Source: Nereocystis luetkeana
Lineage: Eukaryota; Sar; Phaeophyceae; Laminariales; Laminariaceae
Direction: 5' to 3'
NCBI GenBank assembly: GCA_031213475.1
Contig: JARUPZ010000014.1
Coordinates: forward strand, 5,239,775 to 5,303,774
DNA: 64,000 bases
Below the pieces are notes generated by a model, which ran no database searches, was not told where the DNA came from, and saw only the letters and a list, made by a program, of their open reading frames with translations. Both the position numbers and the translations under genes were made by a program. Numbering within the stretch: position 1 is the stretch's first letter; every line of letters begins with the position of its first letter. Of the stretch, positions 23,801 through 33,921 are shown piece by piece.

Positions 23801-26800
23801 TAACAGTCAGGGCCTGCGCGCGAAGCAGGCTCAGCTGGAGCTGGAGAGCGACGTGCAGGGGAGGGAGAAGGTGCTGGGGGAGGAAAACATCGGCCACAAC
23901 TTGCTCAAGAAGATGGGTGAGTTGTTTTTTCTTTTGTTTTTGTGTGGTTTTTGTGTGATTTTTGTGTGTGTGTGTGTTTTTTTTTGTTTTTTTTTGTGTT
24001 TTGGTGTCTACTGCTGTAGAGTGTTTTTGTTTTTCGTGCTTTTTGTTTTCGTGTTTTGTGCCATGTACATGCTGTTTTCGTGTGCTTTGTGGTTTTCTGA
24101 GTGCTTTGTGTTTCGTGTGTTTTGTGTGTTGCGCTCTTGTGCTTGGTCGTTCGTGTATTGTGCGATACACGATACCAGTGTATATGGTGTGTGCGTATTT
24201 GTTCGGTGTTGTGTGTGTGCTGGGTTTCGTGTGTTGGGGTTTTCGGTTAATATGTGCGTTTTGTGGTGTTTCCTTTCGTGCTTCGCCCGCGTGTTTGTGC
24301 TTTTTTTGTTCTGAGTGTGTTGCGTTCTTGAGGCTGGAGGCAGGAAGCAGTCTTGCTGAAAAAGGACGGTCGGGGGGAAATGTGACAAATGGGGAGCACC
24401 CTCTTTTTTTTTTTTTTTTTGTTCTGGCGAGTACGCGGACTCTGCATGTAGCGCGCGTGGGCAGGCACTGGCGCGTGCGCGGTGTGTAGCTGTCGCGACG
24501 AACCCATGCCCCCTCTTCCAGCCGTCGAAGGAGGTTTCTAACTTTCGTGTTAGGAAGGGAGGCGACTGTACACACAAGAATACCATGCTACTGCTGTAGA
24601 GATATTTGCCGATTCCATTTCGTGTACACGCGCGCCCTTTGTTTTGTTTAGTTTTGCTTTTTTGTTTTGTCTTGTTTATGGAGACCTTCATTCTTACCCG
24701 GAAGATCAAAACGGGAACTGCAGCCATAGCGAGAACCCCTTCGTTGCCTCCGGCTTGTATTCGAAGCGCCACGCGTATCGTTCGCTGCTGAACACAGAAC
24801 AGACCTCGGGTGTCGTGTGTACGTAACTCCGTCCGGGTGTGTAAGGATCGTTTTTGCAGCCATGCTATTCACGGGGGACCATAGTTAATAGGACCAAATA
24901 GTGTTAGTAAAAATGGTTAAATGTATAGGTTTTTGTGTATACCATAGGTCCTATTAACTATGGTCCCCCGTAATGGTGTTGCCCAAACGGCCCTCGCGTA
25001 TCCCTTCAGAGTACCACTCTGTCCCATAATGTAAGCACCGGTTTAAATCTGATTTGGCAAATAAAACGTTTTTGATTATGTTTCGGGGCATAGTGGTGAG
25101 TGGCATCCAACACCACTACCGCTTCTACCGTCACCGCCACCACCACCACCACCACCTAAGGCTGATCGTCCCACGGTCGGCCCACATCCCTCGTTTGCCG
25201 CCGCTGCTGCTCGTTGGAGTCGTTCCTACGGTCCTCCTGCATTCGATGGGATTTTCGACGGAGGCTGCAAGCTTCCGCGAATGACCTTCGAAACAGTCTG
25301 TACTGACGCACTGATCGCCGCGGTCGAAATGAAATTTTCCCCGCTCTTTGCTGCTCCGTGTTTCCTTGTTGTTGCTGGTTCTCCTATACGGGTTGGATGT
25401 TTTCAACGAAGGTTGGAGCGAGGGTACCGGGCTGGGGTCGACCCGATCTGGGATGGTGGAGCCCATTTCGGGCGCGGGACAGGCGAGTGTTTTTTGGTGG
25501 CGCGGAGGGGGGGGGGGGGGGCGGGGGCGGGGGGGGGGGGGGGGGGGGGCATTGATAGCGGCGATGGTGCTCTTCGTGTTATTGTTATTAGTGTTTGCAG
25601 CCATTTTTGCTTGCGTTTGGCTGATGATGCTGGCGTGTTGTGTACGACGATCTGTTTGCTGTTTGTTGGGTCGTGTTGTTTTTTGTGTGTGAATAAAAAC
25701 ATGTTTTTTTTTTTTTTTTCATGCGCGGGGGGGGCTGTCATGTCATGTCAACACACCCCCCACCCCTTTGTTCGACTTTTTTATGCTAACGTAGCGTAGT
25801 GCGGGGGGGGGGTACCCGAAGCACTCTTGCAGACCCGCACTGAGAGAAAATCACAGGAGCCGAACTTAAAAAGACGAGTACGTCGTCGGCCACTCGATTT
25901 GGGCCGGGGCGGGCAAGGGGGGTGTATAAGTTTTGTAGCGGAACTGCGAGGCAAGGAGGAGTGCGGCACGCTCGCAGCACGATGGTTGGGAATAATACCG
26001 CTCTTGCCGGTGCTATGGTTTCGTGTTTTCGGTGAGTGTTGGCGAATCGGTGTGTACGCGGGTGTATATGCCAGAAACATGCTGGTACGTTTTATTTATG
26101 GTTGTCCTCTGCTGGATCCGTATTAACGGTGTTGAGCCTTTGTGCGCGAGGTGCTGTAGGGAGTAAGGTGGGAAAGCTGCCCATGCAAGAACCCATGCTG
26201 TCGCGATTCGAGCGCTATATATTATGCTTATCAAGCGGCCGTTCCATCGGTGGTGCCACCCCCCTAAACGTACAGTACGAAAAATGACATGTAGAATTCG
26301 TAGCATGATATGGTAGGGATTATCAGTTTCTCGTCCGAGACATTTTTGACTGCCTTAACTCCCCCACTGAGGGAGGAACCCGAATCTCCCAGTTTCATTG
26401 TAACAGCATTGTTATTACTGTAGTCAGTGTGTTTTTTAATAAGGCACCCTGTCATCTTGCACCTTTGTTATTTCTTGAAGAAGAATAAATGTTTCCCATT
26501 TATTACGGTGGCCATAGTAAAAATAGGACCTCCGAAAAACACAAACACCTATATATGTTTCCCTGTTTTTTCTAACACTATTTGGTCCTATTCACTATGG
26601 TCCCCCGTAGTGGAAGCCCCTGAAAAAAAGTCGGGACCCTTCCCTGTTGTGTACCTGGTAGCGTGTACGTGCCAGCAAAGCAGCCGCGGCAGCAGCAGCA
26701 GCAGCATCAGCAGCGGTAGCACTGTATAGCACCAGGTGCGCAACACCAAGCAACCGCTTTTGCTTCCCCTATATAGCCAACGGCCGCAACGTTTCATCGA

Positions 26801-27772
26801 CAGCACAGCAGCAGCAGCGGCCAAGCAAGCAGCCAGCGGTAGCCAGGAACCGACCGGTCGATGATCCCCTGCCTATCGTTTGAGCTGTCCCAACATCGCA
26901 TCAACTGACTCTCTCATCGTCCACCCGCCCTCCCTTTGCGTCCGTCCCCCCCCTCCCCCCCCCCCCCTCAACCATGGCGATCTCCGGTGTCGGACGGGAA
27001 CTGGTCTGTCGCCCAACTTCGGCGACCCTCGGCGTTACTTCCTTGCCCAAACGTTTTGTCGTGCTATCGGCTTTTTTTTGCCCCTTAACGCTTCTTTTGT
27101 TTTGCGCTTGGTCTCGGCCAATTCTGCGCGCGTCCTTTTTGGCAATTTCTGCACTTGTTCTTTTGGCAAAAAAAAAAACGTGTCTTGGGTTTGTTCGCCC
27201 TCAAAAAAAAATCATCGCGTGATATTTTCGACAAATTTGTGCGCTTTGGCCTTTTGTTCATTTTTCCACGTGGTCTTTGGCCAATTCTCGCGCTTGGTGT
27301 TGACGATTTCCGCGCTTCGGAATTTTGTTGTGGTAAACACGTCGGCGGTGCGTTCTGACCACTTTTCCGCTCTTTTCCGACCTTTTCGCACGCGATCATG
27401 CCCAATTTTGCCCTTGGTCTTTGGCATATCCCGCGCGGTGCTACACATCTCGGCGCTCCACACTTTGGCCCTTTTTTCCCCGTGTTTTGCTTTTCGCCAT
27501 TTTTTTTTGCACGCGTTATGTGCGGGCGTTTTTTTGTTTTGTTTGGTTTTTTATGACACGTTTGATTTTTATTGTTTTTTTTATTTGTTTGTTTTGCGCC
27601 AATTCGGCACGGTGTTGCAAAACGTTGAAACACGGGGCGCGGGGACGCTCAGATGGACAAGGCGGGCATCGGGAAGGGCGAGTCGGGGGGCGTGAAGAAG
27701 GTGACGGCCGCGGAGAGCGACGCTTTCGAGACGTACCGACGGAACAAGAGTTACTCTTTCCGCCGCTTCTGA
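358..27772 (+). CDS. CHERP: CHERP-like SURP/CID/G-patch splicing-associated protein (19 exons)
   Basis: Nineteen exons join in one frame of 939 codons: 358-519, 2109-2249, 4090-4545, 5706-5809, 7506-7634, 8454-8523, 9023-9145, 11204-11383, 11908-11999, 14410-14488, 15638-15848, 16900-17024, 18215-18480, 19577-19700, 20785-20880, 21363-21523, 23807-23916, 25412-25482, 27653-27772. All junction phases agree, and 17 of 18 introns are GT-AG. Domain order (SURP about 289-350, CID about 396-540, G-patch about 866-910) and the C-terminal YRRNKSYSF motif match animal CHERP (916 residues), a U2 snRNP-associated nuclear protein. The family binds RNA-processing factors through SURP, CID and G-patch; the same role here is inferred. 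The start is the first ATG of exon 1, with an in-frame ATG at 433 as alternative. Less certain: exon 1, the 3' end of exon 11 (several GT choices in one frame) and the GC donor of exon 18. Confidence 0.9.
1870..2035. repeat. (TTGTC)n pentanucleotide-like tract
   Basis: Degenerate TTGTC/TCGTC repeats just before exon 2 of the CHERP-like gene; pyrimidine-rich, perhaps tolerated as an extended polypyrimidine tract. Confidence 0.8.
3362..3469. mobile_element. Family B palindromic MITE
   Basis: ATTACGGGGGACCATAG at left, its reverse complement at right; about 107 bp. Confidence 0.8.
4560..4735. repeat. (TTCGG)n tract
   Basis: Begins 15 bases after the exon 3 donor; perfect in the centre, degenerate at the flanks. 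Confidence 0.85.
5046..5328 (-). repeat. Family A copy
   Basis: Poly-G then GTGTACTCGATAGGAG, continuing to ATTTCCGGT; cut at the far end. It lies in an intron of the CHERP-like gene. Confidence 0.85.
6254..6362. mobile_element. Family C palindromic MITE
   Basis: CCACAGTCCCTTTTGGGGGA ... TTCCCAAAACGGGACTGCGG, about 100 bp. Confidence 0.78.
7197..7394. repeat. Two tandem 100-bp units
   Basis: AATATGAGCTAGATCATAC through CCCCCTATCGGCGC occurs twice, at 7197 and 7298, nearly identical. It lies just upstream of the SURP exon. Confidence 0.85.
7506..8523 (+). CDS. CHERP-like gene exons 5-6: SURP (SWAP) domain
   Basis: Exon 7506-7634 encodes EKMAEYVARNGGNFEEM and NEMLSFLFGGPLHG. After an 819-bp intron, exon 8454-8523 continues with FYKWSLHCARMGFTPEQ. 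This is the SURP signature (alpha helix, x-FLF-GG, aromatic pair), close to human CHERP LAQFVARNGPEFE and FSFLFGGEF. A glycine codon is split across the intron (GG plus G). Confidence 0.93.
9023..9145 (+). CDS. CHERP-like gene exon 7: linker
   Basis: Forty-one codons (residues 355-395), Met/Gln/His-rich, bounded by a clean CAG acceptor and a GTGGGT donor. It lies between SURP and CID, where animal CHERP also has a Gln-rich helix-like linker. Confidence 0.85.
9789..9896. mobile_element. Family B MITE, diverged
   Basis: TTATGGGGGACCGCAGTAAA at left and CTTACTATGACACCCC at right. Confidence 0.65.
10590..11170. repeat. AACC/CAAC-rich low-complexity tract
   Basis: Irregular ACCAACCAACC and ACCGACCGA motifs fill the 3' half of the intron before the first CID exon. 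Confidence 0.6.
11204..15848 (+). CDS. CHERP-like gene exons 8-11: CID domain
   Basis: Exons 11204-11383 (FELLLKQLVGSQDSIQASKDW), 11908-11999 (HIMYLVNDVLFAIQHH), 14410-14488 (CLRQVPGVLRAACTLAP) and 15638-15848 (VERIVRLWGSNGVFTPAE) align in order with the human CHERP CID (LLQPIIDTCTKDAISAGKNW, HLIYLINDVLHH, ALQKVVVPIYCTSF, KIARLLQLWEKNGYF). The exon 11 tail is Gly/Arg/Asp-rich low complexity, so its exact donor (15849 preferred, GTGAGG) is uncertain. Confidence 0.9.
12586..12680. mobile_element. Family D small inverted-repeat element
   Basis: ACCACTCTTGTCCC at left, GGGACATAGTGGTAGG at right, about 90 bp. Confidence 0.6.
13295..13404. mobile_element. Family B MITE
   Basis: Near-perfect terminal inverted repeats TTACGGGGGACCATAGTTAA; flanked by TA. 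Confidence 0.88.
13545..13769. mobile_element. Family B MITE interrupted by a second B copy
   Basis: The outer copy is in two pieces, 13545-13615 and 13728-13769. The inner element interrupts TTTTACTA|ACAATATTT at a TA that is duplicated. Confidence 0.85.
13616..13727. mobile_element. Inner (nested) family B MITE
   Basis: TTACGGGG ... CCCCGTAA flanked by TA on both sides; this defines element ends and target duplication. It carries a TACCAGGTA micro-insertion. Confidence 0.9.
14649..15058 (-). repeat. Family A copy, nearly full length
   Basis: Poly-G head; extends to the CGACAACCAGCTC region close to the far terminus. Confidence 0.85.
15393..15503. mobile_element. Family B MITE
   Basis: TTTACGGGGGACAATATCAA left end; right end degraded into poly-C then CGTTTATAG. 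Confidence 0.75.
16015..16455 (-). repeat. Family A copy, full length
   Basis: Poly-G head at left and CGACCGCCAAAAAA at right. It serves as a reference copy of about 440 bp. It separates exon 11 from a duplicate of its own 3' end. Confidence 0.87.
16900..18480 (+). CDS. CHERP-like gene exons 12-13: charged and Gly/Ala-rich region
   Basis: Exon 16900-17024 encodes a Ser/Gly segment then a charged helix (EDEEERRKQEDERRKADE). Exon 18215-18480 continues the helix (AAADEAMERSLARVRTMAE) into Gly- and Ala-rich low complexity and a Pro-rich end. It occupies the position of the Pro/Gln/His-rich middle of animal CHERP but is not alignable to it. Confidence 0.8.
17070..17147 (-). repeat. Family A2 copy after (GGGAA)n and poly-G
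   Basis: Poly-G, CGTACTAGTTTGTTGCTTGC through CATCCCTCTGGAGG. It follows the exon 12 donor. Confidence 0.7.
18040..18117 (+). repeat. Family A copy, short, poly-C tailed
   Basis: CTATGGTCATACGACTACGG through GAGTACATCTC to TAGTACA and a 16-base C run; directly followed by a family A2 copy. Confidence 0.8.
18124..18200 (+). repeat. Family A2 copy (70-bp module, poly-C tail)
   Basis: TACGTCTCGAAAGGGATGCG through ACTAAGGCAAGCAACAA to TGAGTACCCCC. It shares the GAGTAC-C(n) end with family A but not the body. Confidence 0.75.
18535..18872 (-). repeat. Family A copy
   Basis: Poly-G head, GTGTACTCGATAGGAG; ends near TAACTGCCTG beside another poly-G tract. Confidence 0.85.
19577..21523 (+). CDS. 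CHERP-like gene exons 14-16: conserved PVGTMAGIL/YKPIDL segment
   Basis: Exons 19577-19700, 20785-20880 and 21363-21523 encode LPVGTMAGILR, then RRYKPIDLKLLP, then VDEFYSR followed by a highly charged Glu/Lys/Arg helix. These match human CHERP LPAGLMAPLVKLEDHEYKPLDPKDIRLP and AVEAFYSPP. The charged tail stands where animal CHERP has its Arg/Ser-rich region. Confidence 0.88.
19717..19852 (-). repeat. Family A copy 1 of a tandem trio
   Basis: Truncated right after CACCAAACGCGAG and abutting the poly-G of the next copy. It lies directly after the exon 14 donor. Confidence 0.8.
19854..19991 (-). repeat. Family A copy 2 of a tandem trio
   Basis: Truncated after CCAAGCGCGAG, the same site as copy 1, and again followed by poly-G. 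Confidence 0.82.
20003..20470 (-). repeat. Family A copy 3 of a tandem trio, full length
   Basis: Passes the truncation site of the first two copies and reaches the CGACCGCCAAAAAA terminus. Confidence 0.85.
21103..21180 (+). repeat. Family A2 copy in CHERP-like intron
   Basis: CCGTCTCGAAAGGGATGCG through AATGAGTACACCCCACC. Confidence 0.72.
22058..22835. repeat. 24-bp minisatellite
   Basis: About 32 diverged units of TATAAGGACCGATTGTCCCG-like sequence in an intron of the CHERP-like gene. Because the unit is a multiple of three, long open frames arise by chance on the minus strand. Confidence 0.9.
22895..23000. mobile_element. Family C MITE, diverged
   Basis: GCAGTCCCTTTTGGGGGGGG ... CCCCCAAAACGGTATTGCTG. 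Confidence 0.7.
23807..27772 (+). CDS. CHERP-like gene exons 17-19: G-patch and C-terminus
   Basis: Exon 23807-23916 ends in LGEENIGHNLLKKMG. Exon 25412-25482 continues WSEGTGLGSTRSGMVEPI. Exon 27653-27772 ends FETYRRNKSYSFRRF-stop. Human CHERP reads LGEENKGHQMLVKMGWSGSGGLGAKEQGIQDPI and YENYRRNKSYSF. The intron after 25482 starts GCGAGT, a GC-AG intron; no in-phase GT donor fits. Confidence 0.9.
24868..24973. mobile_element. Family B MITE
   Basis: TTCACGGGGGACCATAGTTA ... TAACTATGGTCCCCCGTAA. Confidence 0.88.
25010..25102. mobile_element. Family D small inverted-repeat element
   Basis: GTACCACTCTGTCCC at left, GGGGCATAGTGGTGAG at right; matches the 12.6 kb copy in layout. Confidence 0.6.
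26503..26610. mobile_element. Family B MITE
   Basis: TTACGGTGGCCATAGTAAAA ... TTCACTATGGTCCCCCGTAG. Confidence 0.82.
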
Positions 27773-29574
27773 TCGAGGCGGGGCTACCTGTACGCTTTGG
27801 CATACATGCTTTCATTGTGTTCGTCCTATCGGCGGGGGTGGGGGTGGGTGTCGCTCTGCGTCGGTAACTTTAGGAGCAGGAGTAGGAGTAGGGAACGGGC
27901 TTTGGGCTTGGGGTTGAAGCTGGGGTCGGGGTCTTCAGTTTCGGTCGCTGTTGTGGCCCGTTCGCGCGCCGGCATGGCTTCTCACCGTATGGCACGGCGT
28001 TTGCGCACCAGCGTGGGTGGACGCAGTGTTCATGTTATATATGGCGTGCTCGCAACAGAATTCAGAGTTTTTGCGTGACATGCTCACACGGGCGGGTTTT
28101 GTGTTGGCACGGCAACGTGAGTTTAGATGTAGACTATACCGTGCTCTTGCTTCCCCCCCCCCCCCACCCCCGACCCCCTCCCCTCCCGTGGCACCGCGGT
28201 ACGATAGCGTTTGTGTTGGTGCCCAGGAAGCGTCGCGCAGGAGGAGTTCGTAGGAAGGGCTGGTGCAATGGACACCACCATTTCGCCCTGATTAGGTTTC
28301 ACGATGGGCGAGAAATATCGTCCGAAAGCGGGGGTGGACATTAGTTTGATGTTGCGGCTGTACGAAGCAAACACGAAAGGCAATCTACAGTAGATCTGGT
28401 CCGTTTTTTTTGTTTCAGCGCGCGGAAGGATTAATAACGACAACCGGATTGATCGACTCACACGCGTTGCTGCTGTGTAGGAGTATATGCCGTAGCACGG
28501 CAGAATAAGCTGGCGCGGCATCGAACTCAATTAATATTCCTGGTTACGTGTTTGATGGAACGGCTCGCCCGCTGCCCTGGCCAATAAGACAAATCGTTCC
28601 GAGGCACGGGGGGGGAGCGTGTCGAACCGCAAGGGCTCAGTCAGGAAACGATCGTACCGAGAACCGAAAAAAGTGCCTCCCAGATGACAGGACACATTGG
28701 TTGGGGCTGGCGAGCCGCCGGAGGTCAACTTCGTTAGTTTTTCCGGCGCTGATGATGTCGAGCCAGCTTAATTTTATTTGGCACTCACTTCTGACTGCTG
28801 ACGAAATAGGTAAATTACTCCGGATTGATCAAGGCCCCCCATTTGTTTTTAAGAGAGCAACGAAGCTGCGGCAGCCCTTAGCGCCGCACTAAACCTAACC
28901 ACGAGTATCAGCTAAATACAGAAGGTGGCGAGACTTTTGTACCAGGTAAAAAATAAAGTAGTTACTCGGAACGGCAATAAATCGAGGGTCCCTAATAAGT
29001 AAAGCCGACCCTCCCCCCCCCCCCCCCCGTCCGATTGCGGCCGTCGAACCTAGAAATAAGCCTGTATCGTAATTCGTAGCGAGTTTTCGTATACTTGTCG
29101 TACGTAGCGGGCGGCACTGGCATGACACTGTACACGAAAAGCCAAGGCGTATGCTCCTGCTCGATCCTTGTCAAGGCGCGGTATCTGCATCCATCATCCC
29201 GCGGGATGAAAAACCAGCCTGAAAAATGCCAGAAGAGCATTTCCCGGGCTTTTGCCCCTCCACCCCTCCCCGTCCGATACAACGCCAGCGCGAGAGCGGG
29301 AAAAAATGCCGCTCGAACACGTTTTCAGGAGCCTGATACACGCGCAACACCGCCATGTAACCTACAACTTGGTTCTCTTATTGGAAAAGTCTAGCCCCGT
29401 GGCCGCCAAGGGGCCCACGAAGTCTACAGGACAGCGAGATAGTTTTTAACCTGATGAAGTCTCGAAGGATCCAGCGACAGTTTCACACGCCAAGAAACGG
29501 CGCGGAGGTTACGTCTCACACGTCTATTTCAGGCACGTACCATGCAATAATAGTTCGACATTGTACACTAACTA

Positions 29575-29679
29575 TTACGGGGGACCATTGTTAATAGGAC
29601 CAAATATTGTTGTCAAAAATAGCGAAATATAGAGGTTTTTGTGTGCATCGTAGGTCCTATTAACTATTGTCCCCCGTAA
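29575..29679. mobile_element. Family B MITE
   Basis: TTACGGGGGACCATTGTTAA ... TTAACTATTGTCCCCCGTAA, flanked by TA. Confidence 0.88.
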
Positions 29680-29688
29680 TAGCACCGA

Positions 29689-29976
29689 GGCGTTCTGCGA
29701 TGGAGGTCAACCCTAAATTTTCTGAGGATCGTATGCCCCCCCCCCCCCCCCTCTAAGGTACAATGGGGAAAACAAACATATGAATACGTACGGCGGATGC
29801 TACCCGCATCTCGCACGTGTACGCACGCATTGTGCCCTACACTGTAGAGCACGCAAGTTTCATGCTCATCATTCTTCAACGGGCGCCCGGCAAGGACGTC
29901 GTTTGTGGCTCAGGATTTTTTTTTTTTTTCCCCCAAATAAATGTGGCACGACCTCTATTATTATCGTAGAACGCCT
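29689..29976. mobile_element. Family E inverted-repeat element, copy 1
   Basis: GGCGTTCTGCGATGGAGGTC at left; GACCTCTATTATTATCGTAG then AACGCC at right. Confidence 0.55.
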
Positions 29977-30026
29977 CCAACCACGAGTGCTCGATGGCGA
30001 GAGGGTATACGCAGGCCAACGCTCGC

Positions 30027-30292
30027 GCGTTCTACGATAGGGGTCGGGCATTTCCGCTGAAATGTTTTCTGGATGACGGGGCTCCTTAACCCAAAATCGT
30101 CGGAATGCCAATCTTGTTGTTGGTTTGTTTCGAAAAATGGCATTTTTTTATTACTTGAGGCCATGGGGTGGATTACTCATCGGGATGCAAATTGTTTTTT
30201 GCTGAAGTCAGTTTTCGGGTGAGGTATATGGAGCTCCTTGAGTGAAGAGCCTCAGAAAAGTTAGGGTGAACCTCTATCTATCGCAGAACGCC
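30027..30292. mobile_element. Family E inverted-repeat element, copy 2
   Basis: GCGTTCTACGATAGGGGTC at left; ACCTCTATCTATCGCAGAAC then GCC at right. It lies 50 bp from copy 1. Confidence 0.55.
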
Positions 30293-30558
30293 TCAGCTGG
30301 CAATCATGCCCTCGTCTGCACCACAACTAACTGGACGCTGCTGCTATGCTATGAAGGAGAATACCAGATAGATGCAGTTTTTTTTGTGTGTCAATGTCTA
30401 GCGTGCTGGCTGTATCGCGCAAGAACCAGCGAATACGAACAACTACCTACAGTGCTGCCCCGAATGAATGGCGTATGGCGCACGCAAAGGGGAAAAAACA
30501 AGAAGCAAACGATAGAAACAACCACGAGTACGTAAAACGCACTGACTGACAGCAACTA

Positions 30559-30663
30559 TTACGGGGGGCCATAGTTAACAGGACCAAATATTGTTAGTAA
30601 AAATGGTTAAACATATAGGTTTTTATGTATACCATAGGTCCTGTTAACTATGGTCCCCCGTAA
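30559..30663. mobile_element. Family B MITE
   Basis: TTACGGGGGGCCATAGTTAA ... TTAACTATGGTCCCCCGTAA, flanked by TA. Confidence 0.88.
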
Positions 30664-32005
30664 TAACTACTTCCGCGCTTGGGCTTCCAACTTAGCGAGC
30701 GCCTACACCGTATCTCGAAAATCAATGTCATTCGGGCTGTCCTCAGTCATCACCTGCTCGCGTCTAACTTTCGCCTGACCATGCTCGGCAAAGGCCATCA
30801 CGGTACAGTAATCCCACGTCGAATTTACAACCAACTGCTGCTGCCACAAGGCTCAACCAACCAACTGGCCGGGTTGACGTGCCCGGAAGGCTAGCGGGTA
30901 TATACTAACCCTGACCCAGAACGGCAAAAAAAAAATAAAACGCATCCTACTCTTATTATCCCAACCGGTTCGTCCTCAAAACCGCGGGTGGGGTGTGCAC
31001 TTCTAAACGGGTTAAAGCCTCCTGGGGGAAGGGAGGGGGGGGATTCCGTCAACCTTAAGCGCCAGGTCGGTATCATGCCGTTTCACCCGCGGTCCCAAAC
31101 ACTTCCTGTGACCTCCTTCTCTCACTCGATTTTTTTCCTATCTCGCCAACTCTATGGCTACCTCATCCCAGAGGTTTTCCATCCTAAATTCGGCGTGGAA
31201 TAAGACATGAAAAACTCTTAACATACATACATAGTGTTTCTTTCCTCCGGGTCTCAAAAAACAAAAATTATCGGGCGGGAAGGGTCCAACCAAGCCCCCT
31301 TCCGAGCGCCGGCGAGAGATCTCCGCTCCACCTTCGTTGTCGAATCAAAACCAGCGCACGTATCAACCGGACGAACTTCCCCTCTATGGCATCCAGGCAA
31401 GACCTACCTGCTGTATGTACCAGCCTTCCGCGAGCGACGGTGTCCACCTGTCTCTGCACATACCTGGTACAGGCGAGACCGCGGGTGTACCGCACGTAAT
31501 TGTAGTAACAAGCCCACGAATAAGACACTCGCAGTGCCTGATCAGCCGGCATTGGCGAATTACCGCTACTACTGTAGTAATAGCACAAACCAAGGCTACC
31601 TATTAAAAGTTGGCAGGCGGGGCGGGGTCTGTCGATAAAACCTGCATCGCACCTATGATTCACTTGTAGGGGGTGGGTCCAGCCTCGCACCGACGGGAAA
31701 AGACCCCCCTCCCTTCCGCCACGCCCTAGGCTAGCACAAACACGGGTATACGGAGAATAGTGCAGCATTACGGCATATCAAAGACGAGTGTGCCGATACA
31801 ACAAGTAGAACTAAGGGATCAGCCGCACGCCCCAGATTGGGGGGTCTGTCCCGTGCCCAGGCAATAGCGGCACAGCTCTCCAAACTTTAAGACCGCCACT
31901 CCGGTAACACTACGTCATACCGCCATAACCGCCGGTGGTGCTTCGTCCCTAGCTTTTACCTCTCTGTTGTAGTAGCCGTCCTCATCGTCGGTGTGTAACC
32001 TCTCT

Positions 32006-32354
<349 letters not shown>

Positions 32355-32514
32355 CATCAAAAGTTGATGTTGCCGGAGTTGAAGTTCGAGGAATTAGATT
32401 TTAACTGAGTTGAAGTAGAGAGAGTTGAAGTCTCGAAACAGTAGTTGAAGCTTTGGAGTAAACAGGTTGGACAATTGTTGCATGCTATAGGATCACATGG
32501 CGAGGACAGGCAGT

Positions 32515-32752
32515 GGAAGGGGGGAGGGGTGCACCCGATAGGAGAGACACTCGATCCTATGCATGGCTGGAGTAATATGACCATAGACCCTCGCATCCCT
32601 ACAATGCCAGGACGGGGCATGTCGGATTTTCACCGACCAGGCAGACATTGATTGCACCAAGCGCGGAGCGCCGTGGAGTGTTCGGCAAGTCGCATGACGG
32701 GTGTCCTACATCATACCCAAAAAGCCGCCTTTCTGGCGGACTTCTTGCAAAT
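32515..32752 (-). repeat. Family A copy, diverged
   Basis: GGGGTGCACCCGATAGGAG head and the CATAGACCCTCGCATCCC core; truncated at the far end. Confidence 0.8.
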
Positions 32753-33126
32753 GGATAACAGCGTTGAAGGGGGGGGAGGAGGACGAGGAGGACAAGGAGG
32801 ACACGGGGTAGGGGGGGGGGGGGGGAGAGAGAAGGAGGACGGGGAAGAAAAAAGGGATTGTCAAAATGGTAAGGTGGGCAATGCTGGTAACTAACTGCCC
32901 GTAGCAGGAACTCGAGCGGGGCGGGAAAGTGGGAGAGGGCGCCTTGCCCCCCTGAGACGAAACCCAATTCATTTTTTTTGGGTGGGGAACTGGTTTGTTG
33001 CTCGCAGAAGCACATACATGTTGTCCATCTCTCTGGAAAAAAAAAAAAAAAAAAAAATCGTCTGCCGGGCGCAAGGGGAAAGTGTCTGCTGCCAGTCTCA
33101 CAGCGCTGGTGTGGCCGCTGCATAGA

Positions 33127-33292
33127 TTGATTTGCTTGTTCGCAAAATGTTTTACACAGTCATCACCGCGGAGTTGTTTCGGAACAACCATTTGCTTGTT
33201 CGAAAAAAAATATCTACACAGCCATCATCACCGACTTGTTCGGAACAACCATTTGCTTGTTCGCAAAATGTTTACACAGCCATCATCACGTA
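33127..33292. repeat. Three units of about 60 bp
   Basis: ATTTGCTTGTTCGCAAAATG through CACAGCCATCATCAC recurs three times. Confidence 0.8.
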
Positions 33293-33301
33293 TTAATAGT
33301 A

Positions 33302-33413
33302 TTACGGGGGGCCATAGTTAGCAGAACCAAACATTGTTAGTAAAAATGGTTAAACATATACCTGGTAGGTCTTTATGTGTACCATAGGTCCTGTAAACTA
33401 TGGTCCCCCGTAA
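33302..33413. mobile_element. Family B MITE with TACCTGGTA insertion
   Basis: Standard ends; compared with siblings it has CCTGG plus TA inserted at 33361. Confidence 0.87.
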
Positions 33414-33602
33414 TAGTTGTTCGGAACAACCAAGCGAACAAAACGCGGGGATTGTTGTTCCTAAACTTAAGATGCACAAGAGGGAGACGAGAAGCACGAA
33501 AGAACGAGCGATGACTGATTTCACCCACTGCCACAACGTAATGGTATTATTCGGTGTGCCAAACGTTTACAAAAAAAAAATATACCTGGTATATATACAC
33601 AA

Positions 33603-33707
33603 GTACGGGGGACCATAGTTAACAGGACCAAATATTGTTAGTAAGAATGGTTAAACATATAGGTTTTTAAGTGTCCCATAGGTCCTGTTAACTATGGTCC
33701 CCCGTAA
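33603..33707. mobile_element. Family B MITE
   Basis: GTACGGGGGACCATAGTTAA ... TTAACTATGGTCCCCCGTAA. Confidence 0.85.
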
Positions 33708-33921
33708 TACAACGTAAAAGTAACCTGAGGAGGGACTGGACCGGGGGGGGAGGAGGGGGGGGGGGGGATAGCAGCAGAAAAGAAAAAGAAAAATAGAACA
33801 GCAGCGGAGCCTAGGGTGGGCCCCTTCATCGCGCGAAGGCAGTCGAATCGCGTCTCATATATTTTGTTCCACGTCTCTTAATTAAAATTTCAACCTGGGT
33901 GGTGACTGCCGTAAAGCCGCC

